64,000 nt of DNA. Source: Bacillota bacterium. Lineage in GTDB: Bacteria > Bacillota > Clostridia > Lutisporales > Lutisporaceae. The stretch spans positions 1 to 64,000 of the forward strand of contig JALNWH010000001.1 of assembly GCA_023230985.1 (NCBI GenBank), written 5' to 3'. A program made the translations under genes and the position numbers. Shown here one piece after another: positions 52,911 to 63,845 of this stretch; the stretch's first letter is position 1, and the number at the start of each line of letters is the position of its first letter. The notes beneath the pieces are model-generated. The model did no database searches. It was not told the origin of the DNA and worked only from the letters and a program-made list of their open reading frames with translations.

Positions 52911-54215
52911 TTATTTTATTAGCTTCCCTAACATAAAATTATCTTTCCCTTCTACTAAACGTACATTAAGCAATTTTCCGCTGATGTCTTCATGGGAATT
53001 AGCTACGACTCTTATATAATTATGCGTTAGCCCTTCATAAAAGCCTTTTTTATTTTTTAATTCCTGTTCAAAAAGAATCGTTAAGTTTTTATTAATAAAT
53101 TTATTAATAAAATTCTTTTCATTTTTCTTGGCTACTTGATATACCTTTTTACTTCTTTCATCTTTAATTTTACTGCTAATTTGATTGGGATGTTTTGCAG
53201 CAGGTGTCTCCTTTCTAGGTGAATATTTAAATATATGCATGGAACTAAAAGATATTTCATCAATAAACTGTAATGTTTGCAAGAATTCTTCATCGGTTTC
53301 TCCGGGAAATCCCACAATGATATCAGTAGTTATTCCCACATCATCAAATTTACTCCTTAGGTTCTTTACTACGTCTCTATATTCTTCAACCGTATATTTT
53401 CTATTCATTCTTTTAAGCGTTTCATTACATCCGCTTTGCAATGAAAGATGAAAATGCCTGCAAATCTTATTTAGTTTTGAAATCCTATTTATGAAATCTT
53501 CCGTTAAAGTTTTCGGTTCTACAGAACTCATTCTAATTCTTTTTATACCGTCAATTTTATGCACCTTCTCTATCACATCAATTAATTCTATATTATTTAA
53601 ATCTTTTCCATAAGAACCTATATGAATACCTGTTAATATAACCTCCAAAAAATTATTCTTTGCCAGCTCTTCAACTTCTCTTAAAACACTATTAATACTT
53701 CTGCTTCTTATGGGGCCTCTTGCATAAGGAATAATGCAATAAGAACAATATTGGTTACACCCTTCTTGTATTTTTACAAATGCTCTTGTTCTTTTTTTAT
53801 ATTGGTTTATGCTCATTTCTTCAAATTCACGGATTTCCATAATATCATCTACGGCATTTGTCTGCAAATCTTTTTCTATCGCACTTTCCACCAGTTCTAC
53901 AATCTTACTCCTATTATTTGTACCTAATACAAGTTTAACACCCTTGATATTTAAAACCTCTTTGGGAGCAATTTGTGAATAGCAGCCAACAACAGCAATA
54001 AAAGCATTTTTATTATATTCCAAAGCTCTCCTTATTATTTGACGTGATTTCCTATCTCCCATATTAGTAACTGTACAAGTATTTATTATATAAATATTTG
54101 AATAACTATTATAATCAACTATTTCATACCCTTTTTTTTCAAAGGCTTCTATCATAGCCTCAGTTTCGTACTGATTTACTTTGCAACCCAGTGTATAAAA
54201 AGCAACTTTCTCCAA
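52911..54215 (-). CDS. mtaB: tRNA (t6A37) methylthiotransferase MtaB
   Basis: Radical-SAM enzyme that adds a methylthio group to t6A37 of tRNA. 434 residues: UPF0004 domain with three Fe-S cysteines (TLGCKVNQYETE, INTCTVTNMGDRKSRQ, VVGCYSQ), radical SAM cluster GCNQYCSYCIIPYARG, and a C-terminal TRAM domain. The TLGCKVNQYE opening is typical of MtaB rather than MiaB. It starts with TTG after GGAGGAAATACA. It follows rsmE. Confidence 0.94.
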   Translation of the reverse strand: MEKVAFYTLGCKVNQYETEAMIEAFEKKGYEIVDYNSYSNIYIINTCTVTNMGDRKSRQIIRRALEYNKNAFIAVVGCYSQIAPKEVLNIKGVKLVLGTNNRSKIVELVESAIEKDLQTNAVDDIMEIREFEEMSINQYKKRTRAFVKIQEGCNQYCSYCIIPYARGPIRSRSINSVLREVEELAKNNFLEVILTGIHIGSYGKDLNNIELIDVIEKVHKIDGIKRIRMSSVEPKTLTEDFINRISKLNKICRHFHLSLQSGCNETLKRMNRKYTVEEYRDVVKNLRSKFDDVGITTDIIVGFPGETDEEFLQTLQFIDEISFSSMHIFKYSPRKETPAAKHPNQISSKIKDERSKKVYQVAKKNEKNFINKFINKNLTILFEQELKNKKGFYEGLTHNYIRVVANSHEDISGKLLNVRLVEGKDNFMLGKLIK

Positions 54216-54236
54216 TGTATTTCCTCCGGTTAATTA

Positions 54237-54974
54237 TCAAAATTGATTGTATTCATAGAGTATGCAGCTTAGTGTCATTAAAGCAGCAGTTTCGGTTCTT
54301 AGTATTCTTTTTCCCAAAGTCACAGTCTTTGCCTTATTGTCTATAGCCAGTTGCACTTCTTTATCTGCAAATCCGCCCTCCGGTCCTATAAAAATCCCTA
54401 TATTTTTTGGTTTCTCATTACTTAGTATTTCTTTTAAGCTGGTGATTTTTTCTCCTTCATAGGGGATTAAAGTCAAATCTTTATTTAATGAATCTTTCAC
54501 GGCATTTTCAAAAGACATGGGCATGCATATATTTGGAACCTTTCCTCTATTGCTTTGCTTGGCGGCCTCCGCTGCAACTTTTTGCCACCTGTTTATTTTT
54601 CTTATTTCATCATTTTTAGATATCAGTTTAACAACTGTTCTTTCGCTTGCTATGGGTACTACCTTATTTGCCCCCAGTTCCGTGCATTTTTGTATAACCA
54701 AATCCATCTTTGTTGATTTAGGCATACCTTGATAGATCGTTATATCCAAATCTATTTCTCCAACAGACTTTTCTATATTTAATATCTCAGTTATTACTGA
54801 ATTCTTATCAATATTTATTATTGAAACTGTATAATCTTTTCCTTCCCCATCACAAAGTACTGCCTTATCACCGGTTCTAAGCCTTAAAACATTAGCTATA
54901 TGTCTGACATCCTCACCTTTTATAATTATTTTTTTGCCATTTATATTTTCCTTATTTATAAAAAATCTGTGCAT
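54237..54974 (-). CDS. rsmE: 16S rRNA (m3U1498) methyltransferase RsmE
   Basis: SPOUT-class methyltransferase. 245 residues; N-terminal PUA-like part and C-terminal knotted domain with IGPEGGFADKEV and LGKRILRTETAALM. The longest frame (54995) overlaps prmA. GAAGGAATAAT precedes the ATG at 54974 and gives the usual MHRFFI start, two bases after the prmA stop. Confidence 0.94.
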   Translation of the reverse strand: MHRFFINKENINGKKIIIKGEDVRHIANVLRLRTGDKAVLCDGEGKDYTVSIINIDKNSVITEILNIEKSVGEIDLDITIYQGMPKSTKMDLVIQKCTELGANKVVPIASERTVVKLISKNDEIRKINRWQKVAAEAAKQSNRGKVPNICMPMSFENAVKDSLNKDLTLIPYEGEKITSLKEILSNEKPKNIGIFIGPEGGFADKEVQLAIDNKAKTVTLGKRILRTETAALMTLSCILYEYNQF

Positions 54975-54975
54975 A

Positions 54976-55896
54976 TTATTCCTTCTCTCCAACAATGGCG
55001 CACCATTCTCCCATTTCCAGCACTTCTTTTATCTTAAAATTATCATTTATTAATTGACTTATTACGTCTTTCTTCCTATCAATTATAATACCTGATGAAA
55101 TAAATAACCCGCCGGAATTTATTAACCTATAAGCTTTATCCGACAAATCTATTATAACATCAGCTATAATATTTGAGATTATTAAATCCACTTTTACCGT
55201 TAAACCGTCAAGCAAATTACCTTTCACAACTTTAATCTTGTTTTCCATCTTATTTAAAACTACATTATCTGCAGCAACTTTACATGCATTCTCATCAAAA
55301 TCAATACATGTAACTACATCCGCTCCAAGTTTAGCTGCTGCTATACCAAGAATACCGGAGCCGCACCCTATATCAATAACAGTGTCCCTAGTTTTTATAT
55401 GTTTTTCTAATAATTCTAAACACATGGAAGTTGTCTCATGACTACCTGTACCAAAGGCCATTCCGGGATCTATTTCTATTATTATATCATTTTCAACTAT
55501 TTTATAGTCTTCCCAAGTCGGTTTTATAACGATTTTTTTACCGACTTTAAAAGGTTTGAAGTATTTTTTCCATGCATTTGCCCAATCTTCCTCATTAACT
55601 TGATTTATTATAACTTGACCTTTACCTATATCCAATCCAAAATTCTTTAAACCTTGGATACTTTTCTCTATTTTATCGGAATAATTATAAAAATAGCCCT
55701 TAACTTTTACATCAGTACCTAACGAAGCAGCCAAAGTCGGTTCACTATAGTCCCAGCTGTGTTTATCTTTATTCAACATTAAAAAGTCATTTAAATCAAT
55801 CGTTGCTATACCAACAGCACCTTCACGTTCCAATATATAAGCCACTGCATCACTTGCCTCGGTAGTTGTCAAAACAGTATATTCTATGTATTTCAT
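54976..55896 (-). CDS. prmA: Ribosomal protein L11 methyltransferase PrmA
   Basis: Trimethylates L11. 306 residues; N-terminal substrate-recognition part and Rossmann methyltransferase with DIGCGSGILGIAAAKLG and NIIADVIIDL. A longer frame runs to 55950, but AAAGGGGAAAATCC precedes the ATG at 55896, giving MKYIEYTVLTTTEASDAV, the normal start. It follows the dnaJ terminator on the same strand. Confidence 0.94.
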   Translation of the reverse strand: MKYIEYTVLTTTEASDAVAYILEREGAVGIATIDLNDFLMLNKDKHSWDYSEPTLAASLGTDVKVKGYFYNYSDKIEKSIQGLKNFGLDIGKGQVIINQVNEEDWANAWKKYFKPFKVGKKIVIKPTWEDYKIVENDIIIEIDPGMAFGTGSHETTSMCLELLEKHIKTRDTVIDIGCGSGILGIAAAKLGADVVTCIDFDENACKVAADNVVLNKMENKIKVVKGNLLDGLTVKVDLIISNIIADVIIDLSDKAYRLINSGGLFISSGIIIDRKKDVISQLINDNFKIKEVLEMGEWCAIVGEKE

Positions 55897-55952
55897 GGAT
55901 TTTCCCCTTTGCACATTATTTATATGACGGATAAACTCTGCTATATGCAAAC

Positions 55953-55978
55953 AAAAAGCAGCTTCGTTGCTGCTTTTT
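55953..55978. terminator. Terminator of the hrcA-grpE-dnaK-dnaJ operon
   Basis: AAAAAGCAGC and GCTGCTTTTT (55953-55962 with 55969-55978) with a six-base loop, directly after the dnaJ stop and separating dnaJ from prmA. Confidence 0.9.
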
Positions 55979-57137
55979 ATTTTCCAAATGCATCTTTTAC
56001 TTTTCCAAAAAACGATTTATCCGTTTCATTATAACTATCGCCCATTGTATCAGCATAATTCTTTAATGCTTCTTTTTGCTTTTCATCAAGCCTTTTGGGA
56101 ACCTGAATTTTTACAGTAAAATAAAGGTCACCTCTATATCTGCCTTTTAAACTCTGAATTCCTTTACCTTTAATCTTAAAGGTTGAGCCCGTCTCAGTGC
56201 CTGCATCAATATTGAATTTTACACTTTCCTCCAAAGTAGGTACTTTAATTGTACCGCCTAATGTAGCTGTTACAAAACTGATAGGAACTTCACAATGCAA
56301 ATCTATACCATCTCTTTTAAATGTTTTGTGCGGTCTTACTCTAATATAGATAAATAAGTCTCCTCCGGAGCCTCCCCTGAGACCGGGTTCTCCTTCTCCC
56401 CTTAATGTTAGAATAGATCCGCTATCCACACCGGCAGGAATCTCAACAGTAATCTTTCTGTTTTTTCTTAAAACTCCCTTACCCCCGCATGTTGTACAAG
56501 GATTCTTGATAACATTACCTTCACCACGACAAGCATCACAAACGCTTACATTGACTATTCTGCCGAAAACACTGTTTTGAATATTTCTTATTTCACCGGT
56601 CCCACCGCATTTTTTACATGTTTCCACACCGCTTCCCGGTGCTGCACCGGTACCCTTACAAGTCTGGCAAGCTTCATTTCTATTTATTCTAATATCTTTC
56701 TTTGCTCCGAAAGCAGCTTCTTCGAAGTTAATTTCTATGTCATATCTAAGGTCATTGCCTCTTTGGGGCCCTGTATTCCTTGTTCTCCTTGAAGATGTGG
56801 AAAAACCGAAACCTCCTTCACCGAAGAATGTTTCAAATATATCCCCCATGCTGCCAAAACCACCGCCAAAGCCGCTGAAATCTCCAAAACCTCCGCCTCC
56901 AAAGCTATTAGGGTCAAAAGCTGCATGACCAAATTGATCATACTTTGCTTTCTTATCTTTATCACCAAGAATTTCATATGCTTCATTTACTTCTTTAAAT
57001 TTGCTTTCAGCAACTTTGTCCCCTGAATTCATATCCGGGTGATATTTCTTTGCAAGCTTCCTGAAAGCTCTTTTTATCTCCTCTTCGGAAGCTGATTTAT
57101 CTACACCTAAAACTTCATAATAATCTTTTTTTGCCAT
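55977..57137 (-). CDS. dnaJ: Chaperone DnaJ
   Basis: Type I Hsp40 co-chaperone that stimulates DnaK's ATPase. 386 residues: J domain with the HPD tripeptide (KKYHPDMN, about 33-35), Gly/Phe-rich linker (about 75-125), zinc-finger region with four CxxCxGxG repeats ([32 protein letters not shown]), then the C-terminal substrate domain. TGGTGAGTAG precedes the ATG. It is the last gene of the heat-shock operon. Confidence 0.97.
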   Translation of the reverse strand: MAKKDYYEVLGVDKSASEEEIKRAFRKLAKKYHPDMNSGDKVAESKFKEVNEAYEILGDKDKKAKYDQFGHAAFDPNSFGGGGFGDFSGFGGGFGSMGDIFETFFGEGGFGFSTSSRRTRNTGPQRGNDLRYDIEINFEEAAFGAKKDIRINRNEACQTCKGTGAAPGSGVETCKKCGGTGEIRNIQNSVFGRIVNVSVCDACRGEGNVIKNPCTTCGGKGVLRKNRKITVEIPAGVDSGSILTLRGEGEPGLRGGSGGDLFIYIRVRPHKTFKRDGIDLHCEVPISFVTATLGGTIKVPTLEESVKFNIDAGTETGSTFKIKGKGIQSLKGRYRGDLYFTVKIQVPKRLDEKQKEALKNYADTMGDSYNETDKSFFGKVKDAFGK

Positions 57138-57247
57138 CTACTCACCACCAGCCTAAAACCAAAATCTATCATTGAACTACGAGCCTAATATTGCAAGTTG
57201 CATAGGATGCTTCTTACAAAATCTTATAATATCATATTATCGTTTGT

Positions 57248-57280
57248 CTTACAATGGGCGACCATAGGCCGCCCTTACAA
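57248..57280. repeat. GC-rich palindrome between dnaK and dnaJ
   Basis: On the minus strand GGGCGgcctatggtCGCCC lies between two TTGTAA copies (TTACAA on the plus strand, 57250-57255 and 57275-57280), three bases after the dnaK stop. The central half-sites are near-symmetrical (GGGCGACC and GGCCGCCC). No T-tract follows, so it is not a plain terminator. Confidence 0.6.
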
Positions 57281-57283
57281 TTC

Positions 57284-59110
57284 TTATTTATCTTCATCAA
57301 CCTTATAATCTGCATTTATTGTTCCGTCATCATTCTGATCTTTGGCAAAATCCTGAGCGCCGGGTGCACCTTCGCCACCTTGTGCCTGATAGATTTTAGA
57401 AGATATTTCATAAAATACTTTTGATAAATCTTCCGTTGCAGATTTTATGTTTTCATTATCACTGCCTTTTAATGCTTCCTTTAAGTGATTTAATTCTCCC
57501 TCAATTTTCGCTTTGTCCTCTGAACTTAATTTGTCATCTAAATCTTTTAAAGTTTTCTCTGTCTGATACACCAAACTGTCAGCCTGATTTCTTATTTCGA
57601 CCTCTTCTTTTTTATTTTTATCTTCTTGTTCATGTTTTTCTGCTTCTTTCACTGCTTTATCTATATCTTCTTTAGAAAGGTTGGAGCTGGCTGTTATAGT
57701 AATATTTTGTTCATTGCCTGTTCCCAAATCTTTTGCAGATACTTGCACAATCCCGTTAGCATCTATATCAAAAGTTACTTCAATCTGGGGAACTCCTCTA
57801 GGAGCAGGAGGTATATTAGTCAATTGGAATCTTCCTAAAGTCTTATTATATGCAGCCATTTCTCTTTCTCCTTGCAATACGTGTATTTCTACACTTGTTT
57901 GCCCATCCGCTGCTGTTGAAAAAGTCTGGCTCTTTTTTGTGGGTATAGTGGTGTTTCTATCAATAAGTTTGGTAAATACACCGCCTAAAGTTTCTATACC
58001 AAGTGTTAAAGGAGTAACATCCAATAACAGCACATCCTTGACTTCTCCGCCCAAAACTCCCGCCTGATACGCCGCACCTAAAGCTACACACTCATCCGGA
58101 TTTATACCTTTAAAAGGCTCTTTGCCCGTCAGCTTTTTAACAGCCTCTTGCACGGCAGGTATTCTTGTAGAACCCCCTACCAAAATTATTTTGTCTAGTT
58201 TGTCTGCAGATAGACCTGCATCGTTTAGTGCCTTTTTTGCAGGTTCCATCGTAGCCTCAACTAAATCATGAGTCAGTTCATCGAACTTTGATCTGGTAAT
58301 TGTTACATCTAAATGTTTAGGTCCTGTTGCGTCAGCTGTAATAAAAGGTAGATTTATATTTGTTTGCAAAACTCCTGATAACTCTATTTTCGCTTTTTCA
58401 GCTGCTTCTTTAAGCCTTTGTGCTGCCATTTTATCATTAGTTAAATCTATACCTTGATCTCTTTTAAACTCTTCAATCATATATTTTATAACTCTTTCAT
58501 CGAAGTCGTCACCGCCAAGTCTATTATTACCACTGGTAGCTAATACCTCAACTACATCATCACCTAATTCTAGAATAGAAACATCAAAAGTACCACCGCC
58601 TAAATCGAACACTAGAATATTATGATTGTCATCCTTATCCAATCCATAAGACAAAGCTGCGGCTGTAGGCTCATTAATAATTCTAAGTACTTCAAGGCCA
58701 GCGATTTTTCCTGCATCCTTGGTTGCTTGTCTTTGGCTATCGCTAAAATATGCCGGAACAGTTATAACGGCTTGAGTAACCTTTTCACCCAAATAAGCTT
58801 CAGCATCTTGCTTTAACTTGGAAAGTATAACCGCTGAAATTTCCGGCGGAGTATAGGACTTATCATCAATTTTTACTTTGAAATTTGAACCCATCTCTCT
58901 CTTTATAGATAATACTGTTCTATCCGGGTTTGTAATGGCTTGTCTTTTTGCAATCTGACCTACAAGCCTCTCTCCGGTTTTTGAAAATCCTACAATTGAC
59001 GGTGTAGTTCTATTACCTTCTGCATTCGGTATTATAATAGGCTCTCCGCCTTCCATGACTGCTACACAAGAATTTGTAGTTCCTAAATCGATACCTATTA
59101 CTTTTGCCAT
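57284..59110 (-). CDS. dnaK: Chaperone DnaK
   Basis: Hsp70 chaperone. 608 residues: N-terminal ATPase ([49 protein letters not shown]), substrate-binding beta domain ([16 protein letters not shown]) and an alpha lid, ending in an acidic tail (DYKVDEDK). GGAGGAAAAATAAC precedes the ATG. The typical length shows no truncation. Confidence 0.98.
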   Translation of the reverse strand: MAKVIGIDLGTTNSCVAVMEGGEPIIIPNAEGNRTTPSIVGFSKTGERLVGQIAKRQAITNPDRTVLSIKREMGSNFKVKIDDKSYTPPEISAVILSKLKQDAEAYLGEKVTQAVITVPAYFSDSQRQATKDAGKIAGLEVLRIINEPTAAALSYGLDKDDNHNILVFDLGGGTFDVSILELGDDVVEVLATSGNNRLGGDDFDERVIKYMIEEFKRDQGIDLTNDKMAAQRLKEAAEKAKIELSGVLQTNINLPFITADATGPKHLDVTITRSKFDELTHDLVEATMEPAKKALNDAGLSADKLDKIILVGGSTRIPAVQEAVKKLTGKEPFKGINPDECVALGAAYQAGVLGGEVKDVLLLDVTPLTLGIETLGGVFTKLIDRNTTIPTKKSQTFSTAADGQTSVEIHVLQGEREMAAYNKTLGRFQLTNIPPAPRGVPQIEVTFDIDANGIVQVSAKDLGTGNEQNITITASSNLSKEDIDKAVKEAEKHEQEDKNKKEEVEIRNQADSLVYQTEKTLKDLDDKLSSEDKAKIEGELNHLKEALKGSDNENIKSATEDLSKVFYEISSKIYQAQGGEGAPGAQDFAKDQNDDGTINADYKVDEDK

Positions 59111-59142
59111 GTTATTTTTCCTCCTCTAATATAAAATTATTT

Positions 59143-59727
59143 TCAATTTTTAACCGCCACTTTTACCATGCACGGTCTTATTACCTTTGAATTTAACATA
59201 TACCCTTTTTGAAAAACTTCCTTTATAACGTTGTCATCTTTCTCCGTTTCTTCTTGCATAACCGCATGATGATAATTCGGATCAAATTCACAATTTACTG
59301 CATCTATTTCAGTAAGCCCATTTTTATTTAAAATATCTAAAAAGATATTATATACCATTTCAAGACCTTCTATATATTTCTTATCCAAATCCCCTGCTTT
59401 AAACGAGCTGATAGCTCTATCGAAATTGTCTATAACCGGCAGGAGTTGAAACATCATATCTTCTAAACAGAATAATCGAAAGTCTTCCTTTTCTTTTACA
59501 ATTCTTTTACGATAGTTTTCAAAATCTGCCTGTAGCCTAAGAAATTTATCTAAGCTTTCTTCAAGTTTTTGTTCATAATTTTTTATTAATTCCTTAATAT
59601 TGTCGCCGAAATCCTCTGCTAATGTTTCTTTTTGCGTCAATTCTTCCTCTAAATCTTTTACCTCCTCATCAACAATATTCTGCTTGCTGTTATTCAACTT
59701 TTCATTAACCTTTGTTTCTTTTTCCAC
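59143..59727 (-). CDS. grpE: Nucleotide exchange factor GrpE
   Basis: Dimeric ADP-release factor for DnaK. 194 residues: acidic coiled-coil N-terminus of about 80 residues, LRLQADFENYRKRIVKEKEDF, then the beta domain with DPNYHHAVMQEETEKDDNVIKEVFQKGYMLNSKVIRPCMVKVA, which is the family signature. It starts with GTG after AGGTGGGATAACA. Confidence 0.96.
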   Translation of the reverse strand: MEKETKVNEKLNNSKQNIVDEEVKDLEEELTQKETLAEDFGDNIKELIKNYEQKLEESLDKFLRLQADFENYRKRIVKEKEDFRLFCLEDMMFQLLPVIDNFDRAISSFKAGDLDKKYIEGLEMVYNIFLDILNKNGLTEIDAVNCEFDPNYHHAVMQEETEKDDNVIKEVFQKGYMLNSKVIRPCMVKVAVKN

Positions 59728-59769
59728 TGTTATCCCACCTATTCTTATATGCTTTATAATATAAAAAAA

Positions 59770-60801
59770 CTAAGTCTTTAATACTTTTGATAAAATATCA
59801 TTTAAATTCTCTGTCAAACAATCTACTAAAGAAATAACCCTTGAATATTCCATCCTTGTCGGACCTACCACCCCGATTGAACCTATAACCTTACCGTTGA
59901 AACTATAAGTAGCAGTAATCAAACTGCAATTTTTTAGCTGAGTAATTTTGTTTTCCTTACCTATAGTCACGGATAAGTCTTCTGATTTATCTTCTAATAC
60001 TTCGAATAGTAAGTCATGCTCATCCAATACATTCAAAAATTCCCTTGCTTTTTGAATATCACTGTATTCAGGTAAATCAAGGAGATTGGCAGCACCTTCA
60101 TGATAAACCTCGATTTTATCGGAATATTTTAAAGCTTGAAAGAGTTCCGGTAAAACCTTTATCAATAATTCATTGTATCCATTAACTTCACTGGTTAAGT
60201 TGGAAATATCCAAATCATTTAACTTATCTAAAGACAGCCCGGTCAATTTATCATTTAACATATTCGATATTTTATCCAAAGTACGGATATCGAGGCTTTC
60301 TTCCATCCTTATAACACTGTTTTTAACAATTCCCACATCAGTAACAATAACGGAAAGCACATTAAAATTATCAATACCTATTAATTGTATATGCTTTAAT
60401 CTTGTTTTCCCATATTGTGGTGCCATTGCTATGGATGCATATTTAGTCATATTGGAAAGAAGCTTAGATGCATGTTTGATTAAATCGTCTATCTCACCTA
60501 GAGTCTCCATAAATTCTTTTTTTATATATTCAATTTTCTTAGCATTTAAAATATTTTGATTCATTATTGAATCTACATATAAACGATACCCTTTATCAGA
60601 AGGAATTCTACCTGCAGAAGTATACGGCTGTTCAATATAACCCATTTCCTCCAAATCCGCCATCTCATTTCTAATAGTAGCCGAGCTTACACTTGTTAAA
60701 TACTTTTTTGAAATAGTGCGGGAACCAACAGGTTCTGCAGTATTTATATAATCCTCGATTATTGCTTGTAAAATCAGTCTCTTCCTGCTATTTAGGGACA
60801 T
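59770..60801 (-). CDS. hrcA: Heat-inducible transcription repressor HrcA
   Basis: Repressor binding CIRCE; it needs GroEL for activity. 343 residues: winged-helix N-terminus (SLNSRKRLILQAIIEDYINTAEPVGSRTISKKY), GAF-like middle and C-terminal dimerisation part. The longest frame starts inside the CIRCE element, so it is rejected. AAAGGCGGTG precedes tandem ATG codons at 60804 and 60801; the second has better spacing. First gene of the heat-shock operon, so it autoregulates. Confidence 0.95.
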   Translation of the reverse strand: MSLNSRKRLILQAIIEDYINTAEPVGSRTISKKYLTSVSSATIRNEMADLEEMGYIEQPYTSAGRIPSDKGYRLYVDSIMNQNILNAKKIEYIKKEFMETLGEIDDLIKHASKLLSNMTKYASIAMAPQYGKTRLKHIQLIGIDNFNVLSVIVTDVGIVKNSVIRMEESLDIRTLDKISNMLNDKLTGLSLDKLNDLDISNLTSEVNGYNELLIKVLPELFQALKYSDKIEVYHEGAANLLDLPEYSDIQKAREFLNVLDEHDLLFEVLEDKSEDLSVTIGKENKITQLKNCSLITATYSFNGKVIGSIGVVGPTRMEYSRVISLVDCLTENLNDILSKVLKT

Positions 60802-60818
60802 CATTAACACCGCCTTTG

Positions 60819-60845
60819 TTAGCACTCACACTCATAGAGTGCTAA
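60819..60845 (-). promoter_or_regulatory. CIRCE operator
   Basis: Perfect TTAGCACTC-N9-GAGTGCTAA inverted repeat just upstream of hrcA, the HrcA-binding site controlling hrcA-grpE-dnaK-dnaJ. Confidence 0.97.
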
Positions 60846-60855
60846 TTCTGATATT

Positions 60856-60884
60856 ATAATATCACTGCTTCAATTTTTTGTCTA
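60856..60884 (-). promoter_or_regulatory. Promoter of the hrcA operon
   Basis: TAGACA (60879-60884), a 17-base spacer and TATTAT (60856-60861) on the minus strand. The CIRCE sits at the transcript start, as usual. Confidence 0.65.
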
Positions 60885-60906
60885 TAGTTATATGCATTTT
60901 TTTTTA

Positions 60907-62028
60907 TTATTTTGAAAATTTTATAAAGACTTCGTTAGCTAAATCTTTGCCTCTCTTGGTTAAAGTAATGTTTTTTTCCCTTACATTTAACAATCCGTCA
61001 CTTTTAAGCCGCACAACTACATCTTCGTATATATCCATAAAACCTTTACCGTATCTATTATAAAAATCATCAATATTTAGACCTTCGTTTAGCCTGAGGT
61101 TTAAAAAAATTGTTTCCCACATATCTTCCTTTTCACAAATATCCTCGTAGCCTTCAATAATATCTTCATTGCTGTCAAGTTTGGATATATATTCTCTTAC
61201 TCCTCTTACATTCCAAAATCTTTTTGAATCCAGTCTGCTGTGGCTGCCTGCCCCTACCCCTATATATTCTTCGTTTTTCCAATATATTAAATTATGTTTA
61301 CACTCATAACCTTCTTTAGCATAGTTTGAAATTTCATATTGTTTATATCCCCGATAGCCCAAAATTTCCTCCGTTAAATAGTACATGTTCCTATCCGTAT
61401 CTTCATCGGGAATAGTTAATTCTCCGGATTTAACAAGTTTATACAAAGGAGTAGACTCTTCCAATATCAGGCTATAACATGATATATGCGTAGGCTCGAG
61501 GCTGCAAACATTTAAAAGAGTTTCCTCCCACATTTTTATAGTTTGATTCGGCAGAGAAAACATTAAATCTACATTTATATTTTCAAATCCTTGTTCTCTG
61601 GCCATTGAGTAGCCTGATAAAAAATCTTCATAGCTATGTATGCGTCCAATAGTTTTTAAAAGCTCCTTTTGCTTCGCTTGTAATCCGATACTTAGCCTAT
61701 TTATCCCCATTTTATAGTATTCATTTATAGAGTTTTCTTTGAGTGTTTCAGGATTGCATTCTATAGTTATTTCCCCGTCCTTCTTTATAAAAGAAGATAT
61801 CAAATCCATTATTTTACCTATATTCTTACATTTAATAACGGTGGGAGTTCCCCCACCGATAAAAACTGTCTTAAATCTATATTTATTAGCACTAAGATAA
61901 GCATTAATCTCTTTACACAACGAATCAATATAGTTATCCTCTTCGTGTATTATATATGAGTTGAAATCACAATATAAACACTTTTTCTTACAAAAAGGAA
62001 TGTGAATATATAAACCGATTTCTTTCAT
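60907..62028 (-). CDS. hemW: Heme chaperone HemW (coproporphyrinogen oxidase-like radical SAM)
   Basis: 373 residues with the radical SAM cluster CKKKCLYCDF near residues 13-21 and IHIPFC before it, then FIGGGTPTV. It lacks the fourth-cysteine extension of HemN. Proteins of this type are often misannotated as HemN; HemW transfers heme to target proteins. TTAGGTGATTTT precedes the ATG. It lies directly after lepA in the same direction. Confidence 0.9.
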   Translation of the reverse strand: MKEIGLYIHIPFCKKKCLYCDFNSYIIHEEDNYIDSLCKEINAYLSANKYRFKTVFIGGGTPTVIKCKNIGKIMDLISSFIKKDGEITIECNPETLKENSINEYYKMGINRLSIGLQAKQKELLKTIGRIHSYEDFLSGYSMAREQGFENINVDLMFSLPNQTIKMWEETLLNVCSLEPTHISCYSLILEESTPLYKLVKSGELTIPDEDTDRNMYYLTEEILGYRGYKQYEISNYAKEGYECKHNLIYWKNEEYIGVGAGSHSRLDSKRFWNVRGVREYISKLDSNEDIIEGYEDICEKEDMWETIFLNLRLNEGLNIDDFYNRYGKGFMDIYEDVVVRLKSDGLLNVREKNITLTKRGKDLANEVFIKFSK

Positions 62029-62036
62029 AAAATCAC

Positions 62037-63845
62037 CTAATCATCAAGTTTTAGTACCGACATAAAAGCTTCTTGCGGCAACTCTACACTGCCTACCTGT
62101 CTCATTCTCTTTTTGCCTTCCTTTTGTTTTTCTAAAAGCTTCTTTTTCCTGGTAATGTCTCCGCCATAGCATTTAGCCAACACGTCTTTCCTAAGTGCCC
62201 TAACCGTTTCCCGTGCAATAATCTTTTGTCCTACAGCCGCTTGTATGGGTATTTCAAAAAGTTGCCTGGGTATTACATTCTTTAGTTTTTCCGCAATAGC
62301 TCTACCTTTTGTATAAGCCTTATCCTTATGGACAATAAAAGAAAGAGCATCAACAGGTTCGGAGTTTATCAAAATATCCAATTTAACCAAATCTGATCTG
62401 GAATAACCTTTTAAAACATAATCAAAGGAAGCATAACCTTTAGTCCTGGATTTCAAAGCATCAAAAAAGTCAAAAATTATCTCATTTAAAGGCAAATTAT
62501 AATGCAGTATGGCTCTTTTCTCCTCTATATATTCCATATTTATAAAAACACCGCGCCGGTTTTGACATAATTCCATAATAGTTCCCACATACTCTGTAGG
62601 AGTCATTATAGATGCTTCCACTATTGGCTCTTCCAAATAATCAATTTCCTGCAGCTGCGGTAAATTCGTAGGATTAGACACTTCAATTTTTTCCCCGTTC
62701 GTCTTTATAACATGGTAAATTACACTGGGAGCAGTGGTTATCAAATCAAGGTTATGTTCTCTTTCCAATCTTTCCTGTATGATTTCCATATGAAGAAGTC
62801 CTAAAAAACCGCATCTAAATCCAAATCCAAGTGCTACCGACACTTCCGGTTCGAATAATAAAGCCGCATCATTAAGCTGTAGTTTTTCCAAAGCATCCCT
62901 TAAATCATTATAATCTGCACCGTCTGCAGGGTAGATTCCACAATATACCATTGATGTTACTTTCCTATACCCGGGTAATGGTGAATCACAAGGATTCTTT
63001 CCATCGGTAATCGTATCACCTACATGGACATCTCTTACATTTTTTATGCTTCCCGTTATATATCCAACCTCGCCCGCAGAAAGTTCTCCTCGGGGAACAA
63101 ATCCCGGATTCAAAGTCCCCACCTCCACGACCTCATACTTAGCATTATTAGACATCATCTTGATTATCATACCGGGCTTAACTACTCCGTCAAAAACTCT
63201 GATATATGCAATAACGCCTTTATAGCTATCATATAAAGAATCAAATATTAATGCTTTAAGCGGTTTTTCTTTTGATCCTTTTGGAGCAGGAACGTATTTT
63301 ATAATGCCTTCTAAAACCTCATCAATGCCTATATTTTCTTTAGCGGATATCAGCGCTGCATCTTCCGCATCCAAACCGATTATATCTTCTATTTCCTTTT
63401 TAACAAAATCGGGATCCGCACTGGGTAAATCAATTTTGTTTATTACCGGATATAACTCCAAGTCATTATCCAAAGCTAAGTAAACATTAGCCAATGTCTG
63501 TGCCTCAATCCCTTGAGTAGCATCCACTATGACAATAGCACCTTCACATGCAGCAAGGCTTCTTGAAACTTCGTAAGTGAAATCCACATGTCCCGGAGTA
63601 TCAATTAAATTAAAAATATATATTTGCCCATCATTGGCCTCATACTCCAACCTTACGGAAGTTAGCTTAATTGTAATACCTCTTTCTTTTTCCAGATCCA
63701 TATTATCCAAAACTTGAGATTCCATTTTCCTTTGAGCTATAACTCCGGTTTTCTCTATCATTCTATCGGCTAAAGTTGATTTGCCATGATCAATATGGGC
63801 TATTATACAAAAATTCCTGATATATTTTTGATTATCATTTTGCAT
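62037..63845 (-). CDS. lepA: Elongation factor 4 (LepA)
   Basis: Ribosome-associated GTPase that back-translocates or assists ribosome assembly. 602 residues: G1 [10 protein letters not shown]2 region ERGITIKL, G3 [19 protein letters not shown], and the LepA-specific C-terminal domain ([38 protein letters not shown]). The longest frame starts at 63881. AGGGAGAAGATATCT precedes the ATG at 63845, which is preferred. It is first in the lepA-hemW pair; the region to the window edge has no gene. Confidence 0.96.
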   Translation of the reverse strand: MQNDNQKYIRNFCIIAHIDHGKSTLADRMIEKTGVIAQRKMESQVLDNMDLEKERGITIKLTSVRLEYEANDGQIYIFNLIDTPGHVDFTYEVSRSLAACEGAIVIVDATQGIEAQTLANVYLALDNDLELYPVINKIDLPSADPDFVKKEIEDIIGLDAEDAALISAKENIGIDEVLEGIIKYVPAPKGSKEKPLKALIFDSLYDSYKGVIAYIRVFDGVVKPGMIIKMMSNNAKYEVVEVGTLNPGFVPRGELSAGEVGYITGSIKNVRDVHVGDTITDGKNPCDSPLPGYRKVTSMVYCGIYPADGADYNDLRDALEKLQLNDAALLFEPEVSVALGFGFRCGFLGLLHMEIIQERLEREHNLDLITTAPSVIYHVIKTNGEKIEVSNPTNLPQLQEIDYLEEPIVEASIMTPTEYVGTIMELCQNRRGVFINMEYIEEKRAILHYNLPLNEIIFDFFDALKSRTKGYASFDYVLKGYSRSDLVKLDILINSEPVDALSFIVHKDKAYTKGRAIAEKLKNVIPRQLFEIPIQAAVGQKIIARETVRALRKDVLAKCYGGDITRKKKLLEKQKEGKKRMRQVGSVELPQEAFMSVLKLDD

